From contig OY782882.1 of NCBI GenBank assembly GCA_963678485.1, positions 2,418,001-2,482,000 of the forward strand: DNA of 64,000 nt, written 5' to 3'. A program made the position numbers and the translations under genes. Shown one piece after another: positions 1 to 8,024 of the stretch (its first letter is position 1; each line of letters begins with the position of its first letter). Source of the stretch: CALGYY01 sp963678485 (GTDB lineage Bacteria; Bacteroidota; Bacteroidia; Bacteroidales; CAIWKO01). Below the pieces are notes generated by a model that worked only from the letters and a program-made list of their open reading frames with translations, searched no databases and was not told where the DNA came from.

Positions 1-24
1 CATGTGGATAATACTGCGGTCCAT

Positions 25-41
25 TGATTAAAAAATAATCA
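25..41. promoter_or_regulatory. candidate operator of the S24 repressor
   Basis: A perfect inverted repeat TGATTA-N5-TAATCA lies at 25-41. A third TAATCA half-site lies at 59-64, nine bases ahead of the likely -7 element. The position just upstream of an XRE repressor suggests autoregulation. The region is AT-rich, so chance is possible. Confidence 0.35.
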
Positions 42-72
42 TTTAAAAGACTACAATATAATCATTTTATTT

Positions 73-80
73 TATCTTTG
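73..80 (+). promoter_or_regulatory. Bacteroidota -7 promoter element
   Basis: TATCTTTG matches the phylum consensus TAnnTTTG and lies 18 bases ahead of the ATG at 98. No clear TTG -33 box stands at the expected distance. Confidence 0.45.
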
Positions 81-97
81 TATTAAAATCAGTAAAA

Positions 98-907
98 ATG
101 TTTTTCCATTCCAACATCAAACTCTTGCGCAACAGGCGTGGCCGTACTCAGGACGATGTGGCCTTTGCTCTGGGAATGAAGCGCTCCACGCTTAGTGGGT
201 ACGAAAATCAGATTTCCGAGCCGGGAATCGACCAATTGCTGGCCTTTTCAAAGTATTTCAGTATTTCCATCGACACATTAATAAAGGTGGATCTTACGAA
301 AATCTCAGAAAGTCAGTTGTCTCAAATCGAAAAGGGTTACGACATTTTTATTAGCGGTGGAAAGTTGCGAGTGCTGGCAACAACGGTAGATAGCAACAAT
401 CGCGACAATGTTGAACTCATTAGTGAGAAGGCGAAAGCAGGGTATAAAAATGGTTTTGCCGATCCGGAATTTATCAAGGCCTTGCCTGTATTTCAATTGC
501 CCTTTTTATCGAAGGAACGCAAGTACCGGACCTTTCAAATTAGTGGTGATTCCATGTTGCCTATACCAGATAAATCGTGGGTGACTGGCGAATACGTTCA
601 GGACTGGCAAATGATTCGTGATCGCTATCCGTATATAATACTCACTAAAGAAGACGGAATTGTTTTTAAGATTGCCGAAAACAGGCTTAAGACTGAGAAA
701 TCATTGGTGCTACATTCACTCAATCCCTTATACGATGAGTTTACCATGCCTGTTGGTGAAATACGTGAAGTATGGAAGTTTGTCCATTATATCAGTGCTG
801 AAATTCCTCAGGCCAATCTTCCCAAGGATGAGTTAACGGCAACAGTGACCAAGCTCACCAAAGAAATTCGTGAGATGAAACAATATATTCAAGGTAAATT
901 ATTTTAA
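98..907 (+). CDS. XRE-HTH / S24 (LexA-CI type) repressor
   Basis: 269 aa. Residues about 5-60 form an XRE-type helix-turn-helix. The C-terminal half resembles a peptidase S24 domain, with GDSM giving a candidate nucleophile Ser152 and a candidate Lys191 in VFKIAENR. An Ala114-Gly115 pair lies 38 residues before the Ser, about the distance of the cleavage site in lambda CI and LexA, so self-cleavage after DNA damage is plausible. The tail (about 240-269) looks helical. The ATG of a nuclease gene follows the stop by two bases, which implies one operon. A damage-controlled repressor of a repair operon is the inference; it could also be a prophage-derived regulator. The domain call is firm, the regulon is not. 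Confidence 0.85.
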   Translation: MFFHSNIKLLRNRRGRTQDDVAFALGMKRSTLSGYENQISEPGIDQLLAFSKYFSISIDTLIKVDLTKISESQLSQIEKGYDIFISGGKLRVLATTVDSNNRDNVELISEKAKAGYKNGFADPEFIKALPVFQLPFLSKERKYRTFQISGDSMLPIPDKSWVTGEYVQDWQMIRDRYPYIILTKEDGIVFKIAENRLKTEKSLVLHSLNPLYDEFTMPVGEIREVWKFVHYISAEIPQANLPKDELTATVTKLTKEIREMKQYIQGKLF

Positions 908-909
908 AG

Positions 910-2274
910 ATGTATGCGATCATCGACGTTGAAACCACCGGCACTGGTGCGCGTTTCGGGAAGATAACAGAAATTGCTGTTTACCTTCATGATGGGCATG
1001 GTGTGGTGGATGAATTCGTGAGTTTGATTAATCCCGAATGTAATATTCCCTATTTTATTACACGATTAACGGGAATTAGCAACGAAATGGTAGCACACGC
1101 ACCACGCTTTTGTGAAGTTGCGAAACGTATTGTTGAGATTACTGAAAATGCCGTCTTTGTCGCGCACAATGCAGCTTTCGATTATGGGTTTATCCGTGAA
1201 GAGTTTCTTCGGCTGGGATATAATTATCAACGCGAAACGTTATGCACAGTAAAGCTTAGTCGCGCCTTACTTCCAGGAATGAATTCTTATAGTCTGGGGA
1301 AATTATGTGAGGTGCTGCGCATCAGCAATAACAGTCGCCATCGTGCGGCGGGCGATGCATTGGCTACAGTAAAACTGTTCGAACTACTGCTCCAGCGGAA
1401 GGGGAATATGGAGCTGCAAAACGTTACCAAAAGTAAAGCTGCAAAAAATAGTTTGTGCAAGGAACAGTGGGATATTCTAGCGGGATTGCCTGGAGAAACG
1501 GGTGTTTACTATCTGCATGACCACGAGCAGAAACTTATTTATGTTGGGAAAAGTTGTAATATCCGCGATCGTGTTCATCAGCATTTGTTGAACACCAGCA
1601 CACGAAGAGCCAGGGAAATGAAGGATCGTATCAAGTCAGTAAGCTTCGAACGTACCGGGAGTGAACTGCTTGCATTACTAAAAGAATCTGATGAAATAAA
1701 ATCACTGAAGCCCCTTTACAATCGTGCACAGCGAAGATCACTCAATGTTTTTGGATTATATGGTGAAGCAAGCGACAAAGGATATTTGTGCCTGAGAATA
1801 CGCAAGAATACGAGCAGAGAAGTGCCTGTAGTTTCATTTAACGGAATGAGCGAGGCTAAAGAATTTCTGTTTCGACTGACGGCTGAGTATGAGTTGTGTC
1901 AAGGCTTGAATGGGCTGTATCCCGGATCCGGGGCTTGCTTCCAGCATGCGATTCGTCAATGCCATGGCGCTTGTATCGGAGAGGAAGCAGTGAGTGATTA
2001 CAACCAACGTGCGCAGGCGGCTGTGCAGTCGCTCGAATTCTCAACAAAAAATATGGTAATACTCGATAAAGGGCGTGATCCCGGAGAGTATTCTGTGGTG
2101 ATGATTGAGAATGGAAAATACATGGGATATGGTTTTATAAATGAGGATATTTCTGTTCAGGATCCGAATCAAATTCGCGACTTTTTAGTGCCTGCTGCCG
2201 ACAATCGGGAAATACGCCGTATCATACGTGAGTATACGAATGGCAATAAAGTCGAGAAAATCCTTACTTTCTGA
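910..2274 (+). CDS. DEDDh exonuclease fused to GIY-YIG / Cho-UvrC-like nuclease
   Basis: 454 aa. Residues 1-165 carry a DnaQ-type 3'-5' exonuclease with D6 and E8 (IDVET), D91 (AHNAAFD), H144 and D149 (HRAAGDA). Residues about 193-280 are a GIY-YIG domain: GVYYL, then IYVGKSCNIRDRVHQH. Around 340-365 a cysteine-containing segment (CFQHAIRQCHGACIGE) resembles the corresponding part of UvrC/Cho. Such fusions are known as repair-associated proteins (Cho-like incision plus exonuclease). Coupling to the S24 repressor gene just upstream suggests damage-inducible expression. All catalytic residues listed are present. The C-terminal 90 residues are not assigned. Confidence 0.88.
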   Translation: MYAIIDVETTGTGARFGKITEIAVYLHDGHGVVDEFVSLINPECNIPYFITRLTGISNEMVAHAPRFCEVAKRIVEITENAVFVAHNAAFDYGFIREEFLRLGYNYQRETLCTVKLSRALLPGMNSYSLGKLCEVLRISNNSRHRAAGDALATVKLFELLLQRKGNMELQNVTKSKAAKNSLCKEQWDILAGLPGETGVYYLHDHEQKLIYVGKSCNIRDRVHQHLLNTSTRRAREMKDRIKSVSFERTGSELLALLKESDEIKSLKPLYNRAQRRSLNVFGLYGEASDKGYLCLRIRKNTSREVPVVSFNGMSEAKEFLFRLTAEYELCQGLNGLYPGSGACFQHAIRQCHGACIGEEAVSDYNQRAQAAVQSLEFSTKNMVILDKGRDPGEYSVVMIENGKYMGYGFINEDISVQDPNQIRDFLVPAADNREIRRIIREYTNGNKVEKILTF

Positions 2275-2406
2275 CAAATATCATATATTTCCTCTTTACA
2301 TTTCTAAAACGCTGGAAATATGTCTTTTTGATGATTTTCGTTAAACTGTTTAACAAATCATTAAGAGTACGTATGCGACATATATAAAAAATAATTCACA
2401 AAAGGC

Positions 2407-2437
2407 TTGCATTCGCCTTGATGTTGTCTTATATTTG
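2407..2437 (+). promoter_or_regulatory. Bacteroidota-type promoter of the small lipoprotein gene
   Basis: TTG at 2407-2409, then 20 bases, then TATATTTG at 2430-2437. This fits the TTG-N19-21-TAnnTTTG layout and lies 37 bases before the ATG at 2474. Confidence 0.55.
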
Positions 2438-2473
2438 AACTGTTAAAAAAAGTTCGATCTACGCATAACTGAC

Positions 2474-2635
2474 ATGAAAAAGCATCGTATATATATATTG
2501 GTAGTGCTTGCAGGCCTGGTTTTTTTGGGCTCATGTAAAGTATATGCTGAAGCGGAAGTCGGGCCCAAAGCAAAACCAAAATTATGCAATGTGCCAAGTG
2601 AAAAACATTTTAATTTGAAAGGTGCCGGGTTGTAA
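2474..2635 (+). CDS. small lipoprotein, 53 aa
   Basis: A 53-codon frame starts with MKKHRIYILVVLAGLVFLGSC. The basic start, hydrophobic stretch and LGSC lipobox give a classic lipoprotein signal with Cys21 as the lipid-modified residue. The mature part is only about 33 residues, with several Lys and Pro and a second Cys. A good promoter lies upstream and a strong terminator 32 bases downstream, so it is a self-contained transcription unit. The function is unknown. Membrane-anchored short lipoproteins of this size are easily missed by gene callers. Confidence 0.7.
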   Translation: MKKHRIYILVVLAGLVFLGSCKVYAEAEVGPKAKPKLCNVPSEKHFNLKGAGL

Positions 2636-2666
2636 AACCCTCGTGATTAAGATTCGACGATATATG

Positions 2667-2700
2667 AAAGCCCTGATGCAAATCAGGGCTTTTCTTTTTT
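2667..2700 (+). terminator. intrinsic terminator
   Basis: The 11-bp perfect stem AAAGCCCTGAT / ATCAGGGCTTT closes a GCAA tetraloop and runs into TTTCTTTTTT. It ends the small lipoprotein gene. Confidence 0.9.
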
Positions 2701-2727
2701 ATCGTATTGTGTTTTATAAAAGTAACT

Positions 2728-3397
2728 CGGATTAAGCGGAAAAGTTGAGGAGTAGGTATACTATTCATTGAAAAAATTGATCTTAAAACATTTCTTCAAC
2801 TGCGAAAGCCACGAATCATCGCGCTCGAAACTCCCTTACCAATTATAATAGTGAAATTGCATGTCGACAAAGAATAAAATTAATTCACGCTTTTGGAGCA
2901 CCAAAGATTTAATTACTCACACCCTCTGCACATTAAGGATTCGTTTACTTTTCTGAAGTTTTGCAATGCTATTGTTCAGAGTGTGTGCGCGGGCCTGTCA
3001 AAGCAAGCGGGCGTGGGCGGGCTGTGAATCGCCAACGGCACGCAAATCCGCAAGGGGCCAGACAGCAGCTTTTTCGCTGTCGGCTCTGTCGAAAACGACA
3101 AATAGCAAATTCAATTAGCGAAATGAAGTTTATTATCACATTCAAGAACCGCCCGTCAATTGTCGTTTTCGGCACTACCTTGCGTGATTTGCGGCCGTTG
3201 GCAAGAGCGGGGGGGATAGCATTTTGCTTTGACTTGACTTTTGGCTCCACCATTTTTGTCAAGAAAAATGGTGGAATTAATAGGAATAAACAACCAATTT
3301 AACTGCGCTCTTGTTAATTGTGATAAATCTTCTTTGGTTCTATGGTTTTTGACGCATTTGATTAATTTTTTACTCCTCAACATTTTCGCATAATCCG
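2728..3397. mobile_element. MITE-like non-autonomous element with 27-bp terminal inverted repeats
   Basis: The left end (2728-2754) and the reverse complement of the right end (3371-3397) agree at 24 of 27 positions, sharing CGGATTA, GCG, AAA and GTTGAGGAGTA. The 670-bp interior has no convincing gene. It holds a GC-rich patch (about 2990-3090) unlike its AT-rich surroundings and several hairpins (3061-3081, 3087-3100, 3246-3275), plus a 12-bp inverted pair (about 3090-3101 with 3160-3171). Overlapping 75-113-codon frames occur on both strands but look like composition artefacts. No target-site duplication is obvious. This fills the 2701-3463 gene-free stretch. Confidence 0.55.
3246..3275. 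repeat. 12-bp-stem hairpin inside the MITE-like element
   Basis: TCCACCATTTTT pairs perfectly with AAAAATGGTGGA around the six-base loop GTCAAG. It could act as a bidirectional terminator or be part of the element's structure. Confidence 0.6.
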
Positions 3398-3463
3398 AAA
3401 ATTGTCATTACCCGATATTGCATAAACGAGCTACCAGAATTTTTCATCAAAATTAATTACAGT

Positions 3464-4537
3464 TTATCGAAGTAACCACAACTTTATTGTTACCGGGAGA
3501 TGATCGGAAAAACCACCAAAATATTTTCCTGCCGCATAGGTGCGATTGGGTACCATTAAATCGCGACTGTTGCGATAACACATCCAGTCACGTTTATAAA
3601 TTGTTGCTTCAGTATCACTTAAAATTCCTGTGTTCTTTTGCATCAACAATGAAGTGGAAACTATGATTTGATCGAAGAGATCCCAACCTTTGAAATACAA
3701 ACTTCCAATGCCTTTTGAGGGTAAGTCATAACAAAGATTATATAATTTATGATATTCCAATTTGCCCGTATAGGGCAAGGCCTGAAGGTTCTTCGTCATA
3801 CTCACATCAGAAGGATTATCGTTGAAATCGCCCATGAGGACAATCTGTGCATTGTTGTTACAGTTAAAAAGTGAATCAACAATATGGCGTATGGCCAGCG
3901 CATACATAATACGTTTTTCTTCTGTTTCTTCCGTCCCGCCACTACGCGATTTCCAATGATTAACAATAAGATGAAGGGTGTCCTTCTTCCCCAGAATACC
4001 GCATACATAAAGGCATTCCCGTGCAGAACGCTCAGAAGATGTATCGTATTTTATAGGAATCTTTTGATGCCAAAGTTCGCGAAAAGCAGAAGGCTTATAA
4101 AGCAGTGCTACGTCAATACCCCGTGGATCGCGACTATCCTCATGAATAATTTTGTATTTTCCTTTTTTTAAGGCATTCGTTAGCGATAAATCTCTAAGTA
4201 CAGATTTGTTCTCAATTTCAGCAAGACCAATAATGGAAGGGAGTGAAAGACTGTCAACAGAGGAAAGAACGAGAGATATCTGTTCTAATTTGTGTAAATA
4301 CTTTTCCGAGTTCCATTGATTAGCAGCAGCAGCTAAGTATTCAGAATCGTTACAACGTGGATCATCAACAGTATCGTAAAGATTCTCTACATTATAAAAT
4401 ACCACGGTGTATCCCGTCGTCTTTGGTATTGCAGTAAAAGGCGATTGCGCAAAAATCTGCGTCGCCAACAGAGAGAGACCACAAAAGAGCATCACGCAAC
4501 GAGTGCGCATGAAGTGGCCATTAAATTTTTTTTGCAT
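3464..4537 (-). CDS. secreted endonuclease/exonuclease/phosphatase (EEP) family protein
   Basis: 357 aa with an N-terminal signal peptide ending near TQIFAQ; M10 (MRTRCVML) is an alternative start. EEP-fold blocks are in order: FYNVENLYD, IGLAEIENKSVL (metal-binding Glu), DPRGIDVALLYK, VNHWKSRSGG, LMGDFNDNP (Asp/Asn catalytic block) and FSDHLPV (terminal Asp-His). This fits a metal-dependent phosphodiesterase, probably a periplasmic or secreted nuclease of the ExeM/Bacteroidota type. It lies 14 bases downstream of the SnoaL-like gene and is probably co-transcribed from the promoter at 5078-5085. The substrate (DNA, RNA or phosphoester) cannot be read. Confidence 0.85.
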   Translation of the reverse strand: MQKKFNGHFMRTRCVMLFCGLSLLATQIFAQSPFTAIPKTTGYTVVFYNVENLYDTVDDPRCNDSEYLAAAANQWNSEKYLHKLEQISLVLSSVDSLSLPSIIGLAEIENKSVLRDLSLTNALKKGKYKIIHEDSRDPRGIDVALLYKPSAFRELWHQKIPIKYDTSSERSARECLYVCGILGKKDTLHLIVNHWKSRSGGTEETEEKRIMYALAIRHIVDSLFNCNNNAQIVLMGDFNDNPSDVSMTKNLQALPYTGKLEYHKLYNLCYDLPSKGIGSLYFKGWDLFDQIIVSTSLLMQKNTGILSDTEATIYKRDWMCYRNSRDLMVPNRTYAAGKYFGGFSDHLPVTIKLWLLR

Positions 4538-4551
4538 CAGGGTTTTTTAGA

Positions 4552-4986
4552 TTATTCGGTATGATCCATCGTAATGACCCATCTGCTTTTCACTTTTACC
4601 CAAATGAGTGTAAAGGTTCCGGAGAGTACTTCTTCTTTGCGATTTATTTTCCATGCACCCGTACAAAAAACTCTTTTCTTGTCGAGTTTGTAAAAGTAAA
4701 GATCACTGTACTCCAGCGTTCCCATGCTGACTGCATCAGGATATTTTTTTTCATAGTTGTCGCGAATGTTTTGCCAGCCTCTGGTGGCTTTTCCTTTACT
4801 TATAAATATCAGCGAATCAGAGCCCCAATAATATGACATATAGCCATCAATATCCCCAAGATTCCAGTTCTTTTGCTGATCGGCCATTTGCTGCGTAAAA
4901 AATAACTTTTCGTTCGCCGTAAGCGGTTGCGCAAACAATGAATTTCCGGCCAATACCATCAAAAAAATCAATGCCCATTTTTTCAT
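4552..4986 (-). CDS. secreted SnoaL/DUF4440-like protein
   Basis: 144 aa. MKKWALIFLMVLAGNSLFAQ is a clear signal peptide. The remainder has the pattern of NTF2-like (SnoaL/DUF4440) proteins: an N-terminal helix (QMADQQKNWNLGDIDGYMSYYW), then alternating strands with GWQNIRDNYEKKYPD and a final WVITMDHTE. Many such proteins have no known reaction and act as small ligand-binding or scaffold domains. First gene of a two-gene unit with the EEP nuclease. Confidence 0.75.
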   Translation of the reverse strand: MKKWALIFLMVLAGNSLFAQPLTANEKLFFTQQMADQQKNWNLGDIDGYMSYYWGSDSLIFISKGKATRGWQNIRDNYEKKYPDAVSMGTLEYSDLYFYKLDKKRVFCTGAWKINRKEEVLSGTFTLIWVKVKSRWVITMDHTE

Positions 4987-5077
4987 AACGCAATTTATTA
5001 TAAGTTGTATCTATTAATCTGTTTAATTATCCGCCTATTAGCAGGTCATGACGAATAATCAGAAATAAAAATCGTTG

Positions 5078-5085
5078 CAAAGATA
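5078..5085 (-). promoter_or_regulatory. -7 element for the SnoaL-like/EEP unit
   Basis: On the minus strand the sequence reads TATCTTTG, a full match to TAnnTTTG, 91 bases ahead of the ATG at 4986. A TTG at the ideal distance is not obvious. Confidence 0.45.
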
Positions 5086-5100
5086 CGTTTTCGCAGTCAA

Positions 5101-5490
5101 TTATAGTGCACCAAAATCTTCCAGATCGCGTCTTTCTTTTTTTGTGGGACGCCCATATCCTCTGGGTCGAATGCCTTGACGCATTTCTTTAATGATCTTC
5201 AGCTGTTCCAGATTTTCCGGAGGTGTCAGGTCTTCCATTGAAAGCGGAACTAATTTGGCGGCGACGCGGTTATTTAACAATCCGGTAACTTTAACAATAC
5301 GGGTGAGTGGTCCTAAATTCACCGTATAAACATCACCCAACTTGACTTCACGCGATGCTTTCACCACACTACCTTCAAGCTTTATTTTTCCTGCTTTACA
5401 GGCATCACTGGCCTGACTCCGGGTTTTATAGATTCGCACTGCCCATAACCATTTATCGATTCGAAGTGCGGTTGATGTATCGGCATTCAT
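5101..5490 (-). CDS. hslR: S4-domain RNA-binding protein, Hsp15-like
   Basis: 129 aa. The start LRIDKWLWAVRIYKTRSQASDAC is the S4 RNA-binding signature. The layout, ending in PTKKERRDLEDF, follows E. coli Hsp15 (133 aa), which rescues stalled 50S subunits carrying nascent peptide-tRNA. It acts in the cytoplasm on ribosomes. It starts 3 bases after the GH13 amylase stop and so probably shares its transcript. Length and ends match the family, so only the precise cellular role is inferred. Confidence 0.85.
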   Translation of the reverse strand: MNADTSTALRIDKWLWAVRIYKTRSQASDACKAGKIKLEGSVVKASREVKLGDVYTVNLGPLTRIVKVTGLLNNRVAAKLVPLSMEDLTPPENLEQLKIIKEMRQGIRPRGYGRPTKKERRDLEDFGAL

Positions 5491-5493
5491 AAT

Positions 5494-6999
5494 TTAAATA
5501 AAAATAGTTGCAGATTTAGCATTCAGTTTTATATGCACACAACCGTCGCTGAAATCCATTTGTTGGTTTGTCAGAGCGCATTGATGCTTGCGTCCGGATA
5601 TGAGTTCTTTAATTCTGGTGGGAATGCTGTTATTTGAAAGCACTGGAATAGCAAGAGTTTGCGGCATTGGTAGTGTTCCATTATGAATCACAATAATCGC
5701 AAGTTGTTCATCATAATACCGCAGATATGCCATTACAAAAGTATCAACATATAAACTCACAAAGTTGCCGCAGTTCAATGATTCTTGCTCTTTTTTCAGG
5801 CGTATCAGGGTACGTGTATGATCATAAATTTCTTTTTCTGCAGCGTATTCAGGTCTGACTTCATAATTTTCGTCAAGTTTAAACCATTCGAAATCCCTAC
5901 GGTTATCGGGGTCATAGCTGCCCTGCATTCCTAATTCGGTACCGTAATAAAGTTGAGGTATTCCACGAATAGTGAACATAAAGGTCAAGGCCAGCTTTAC
6001 TGATTGTACTGCATCTATACCTGTCTGGTTCATGGCAAAGGTCATGAACCTGCCCGAAAGATCATGATTGTCGAGCAGTGTCACCATTTTGTTATGATTC
6101 GTGTAGTGACTGTCTTTTTCAAGTAAGCCCTGGCCTGTATTGAACGGACTTACAAATTTTGTTAGTGGATGCTGGTTCACAAAAACATCAACCATTGCCT
6201 GCTGTATAGGGAAATCGAAAAGACTGTCGAACGCCCAGTGTTGCTGGTATTGCGATATAGCATCGATGTCGAATTCTAATACTTCACCAAGAAGAGTGAT
6301 ATCTGGGAAATGTCCTTTAATCTGAGTTTTGAAATAATTCCAAAACATACGCTCAACATGCTTTACAGTATCCATGCGGATTGCATCAATACCTGCATCT
6401 TCAATCCAACGAATAATAGTTTGTATGTGATAATCGGCGACATCAGGATTATCAAGATCCATATCAGGTAGCGCTGCAAGTTCACCCTCGATCATATTCT
6501 CATTACAGCTTAATCCTTTTGGGTTGTACCAGCCCGGTCGAATTGGGGTTGGATTGTCAGTAGCGCCTTTGGTTCCCGGGTGATCATATCCTGTATGATT
6601 GACCACCATATCCAGGATTAGCTTGATACCAGCCGAATGCAGCGCATCTGAAAGAGTGCGTAGATATTTTTTTGAACCTTGTGGATAGCGGCTATCAGCA
6701 ATATAGAAGTGAGGATCCATGGCATTAAAATCAAGTGGCCAATAACCATGATAGGCAGTGGAAAAATCCGGATCCGACGGACCTTTCAATGAGGGTATCT
6801 GCAGATATACAGGAGTGATCCATAATGCAGTAATACCAAGTTTTTTAAGATATGGAATTTTCTCTATTATTCCCTGAATATTTCCTCCATGAAATCCTCG
6901 TGGATTATTCGGTTGGATGTCGGAAACACCTGGATTTTCAACACCAAAAAATCGATCGGTAAGGATGAAATAAATGATGTCATTTTGCGAAATAGACAT
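5494..6999 (-). CDS. GH13 alpha-amylase family glycoside hydrolase
   Basis: 501 aa without a signal peptide, so probably cytoplasmic. Conserved GH13 regions are visible: DMVVNH (130-135), AIRMDTVKH with nucleophile Asp210, LLGEVLE with acid/base Glu239, and LLDNHD with Asp313. The N-terminus YFILTDRFF and the PRGFHGGNIQGI segment resemble cyclomaltodextrinase or maltogenic-type amylases that process imported oligosaccharides. A short beta-sandwich-like C domain (about 410-501) follows. Between the S66 peptidase gene upstream and the S4 gene downstream. The exact linkage specificity is not determinable. Confidence 0.88.
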   Translation of the reverse strand: MSISQNDIIYFILTDRFFGVENPGVSDIQPNNPRGFHGGNIQGIIEKIPYLKKLGITALWITPVYLQIPSLKGPSDPDFSTAYHGYWPLDFNAMDPHFYIADSRYPQGSKKYLRTLSDALHSAGIKLILDMVVNHTGYDHPGTKGATDNPTPIRPGWYNPKGLSCNENMIEGELAALPDMDLDNPDVADYHIQTIIRWIEDAGIDAIRMDTVKHVERMFWNYFKTQIKGHFPDITLLGEVLEFDIDAISQYQQHWAFDSLFDFPIQQAMVDVFVNQHPLTKFVSPFNTGQGLLEKDSHYTNHNKMVTLLDNHDLSGRFMTFAMNQTGIDAVQSVKLALTFMFTIRGIPQLYYGTELGMQGSYDPDNRRDFEWFKLDENYEVRPEYAAEKEIYDHTRTLIRLKKEQESLNCGNFVSLYVDTFVMAYLRYYDEQLAIIVIHNGTLPMPQTLAIPVLSNNSIPTRIKELISGRKHQCALTNQQMDFSDGCVHIKLNAKSATIFI

Positions 7000-7072
7000 A
7001 ACTTATGGTTTTAGGGTTATCGGTGAGTTGCCTGTTCCACTTACGTTACATATCGTTCTTAAAAAATGCTGA

Positions 7073-8014
7073 TTAATGTTTTTCGATGGGTTCAATAATG
7101 ACCTTCTTACCAACCTCCATTCTTAGTTGCTGACCAAATACAAAAGCTCTGTTGTCGTCAATATGTCCGGCAGGAAAATTAAAGCACACCGGAAAATCAA
7201 AAGGGGCAAGGGTTTCGGCAATAATTTCCTTCGCTGTTTTTCCGAAAGGAATTTTGTTATCGCGCATTTCAGTCATGCCACCAACAATCAATCCCTTGAT
7301 ATGACTGAATTTTCCTGAGCGACGAAGGCTTAACATCATGCGATCGATATGGTATAGATACTCGTCCAAATCTTCAATAAAAAGAATTTTATCGCGAGTA
7401 TCAATATCAGAAGAACTTCCTTGTAACGCGTACAGCAAGGAAAGATTTCCACCACACAACACACCGGTTGCACAGCCAGTGCGGTTCATAGGGTCAGAAG
7501 AAATACTATAGCTCAGCGATTTTCCAAACAAAGCGTTTTTAAGACTTTGCAGCGCTTTTTTCCGTGGTTCCATTGCTGCCCCATTCACTATATTCAACGG
7601 CATCATTGCATGCAATGTGGCAATGTTAAAGTTGGTGTGTATATGCGAATGCAAGACGGTGATATCACTAAATCCAACAATCCATTTAGGCTGCTTTTTG
7701 AAGGCACGAAAATCCAGTGCATCGATAATTCGAAGACTCCCATAGCCGCCTCGAGCACAAATAATAGCCTTGATTTCCGGATGATCGAGCATGCCTTGAA
7801 GATCGGCGGTGCGTTCTTCATCTGTTCCGCTGAACTGATTACAATCGCCGAAAATGTTGGGGGCAAAAACGACCTCAAGTCCCCAAGCATTGAATTGTTG
7901 TATAGCGTCAGCAATTTCTTTCATGCTGATTTTGCGCGCAGGTGCGACCAGGCCGATCTTATCTCCTTTTTTAAGATATTCCGGCAATATGATATTTGCT
8001 TGTTGCTTCGGCAT
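7073..8014 (-). CDS. LD-carboxypeptidase (peptidase S66)
   Basis: 313 aa. The S66 serine peptidase triad is visible: Ser116 in GFSDIT, Glu214 in FIEDLDEY and His284 in PAGHIDDN, close to Ser115/Glu217/His285 of the P. aeruginosa enzyme. ARGGYGS (88-93) is another family block. These enzymes release the terminal D-alanine from tetrapeptides during peptidoglycan recycling, in the cytoplasm; no signal peptide is seen here either. It starts 10 bases after the der stop, so it is probably in the era-der transcript. Microcin-immunity MccF proteins share the fold, but the context favours recycling. Confidence 0.9.
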   Translation of the reverse strand: MPKQQANIILPEYLKKGDKIGLVAPARKISMKEIADAIQQFNAWGLEVVFAPNIFGDCNQFSGTDEERTADLQGMLDHPEIKAIICARGGYGSLRIIDALDFRAFKKQPKWIVGFSDITVLHSHIHTNFNIATLHAMMPLNIVNGAAMEPRKKALQSLKNALFGKSLSYSISSDPMNRTGCATGVLCGGNLSLLYALQGSSSDIDTRDKILFIEDLDEYLYHIDRMMLSLRRSGKFSHIKGLIVGGMTEMRDNKIPFGKTAKEIIAETLAPFDFPVCFNFPAGHIDDNRAFVFGQQLRMEVGKKVIIEPIEKH

Positions 8015-8024
8015 TACGAAGGTT

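Noticed and set aside
2961..3302. 113-codon plus-strand frame (and overlapping minus-strand frames) in the 3-kb gap
   Set aside because: Lies in a GC-rich hairpin patch of the MITE-like element, with competing frames on both strands, Arg/Gln-rich composition and no domain. Treated as a composition artefact.
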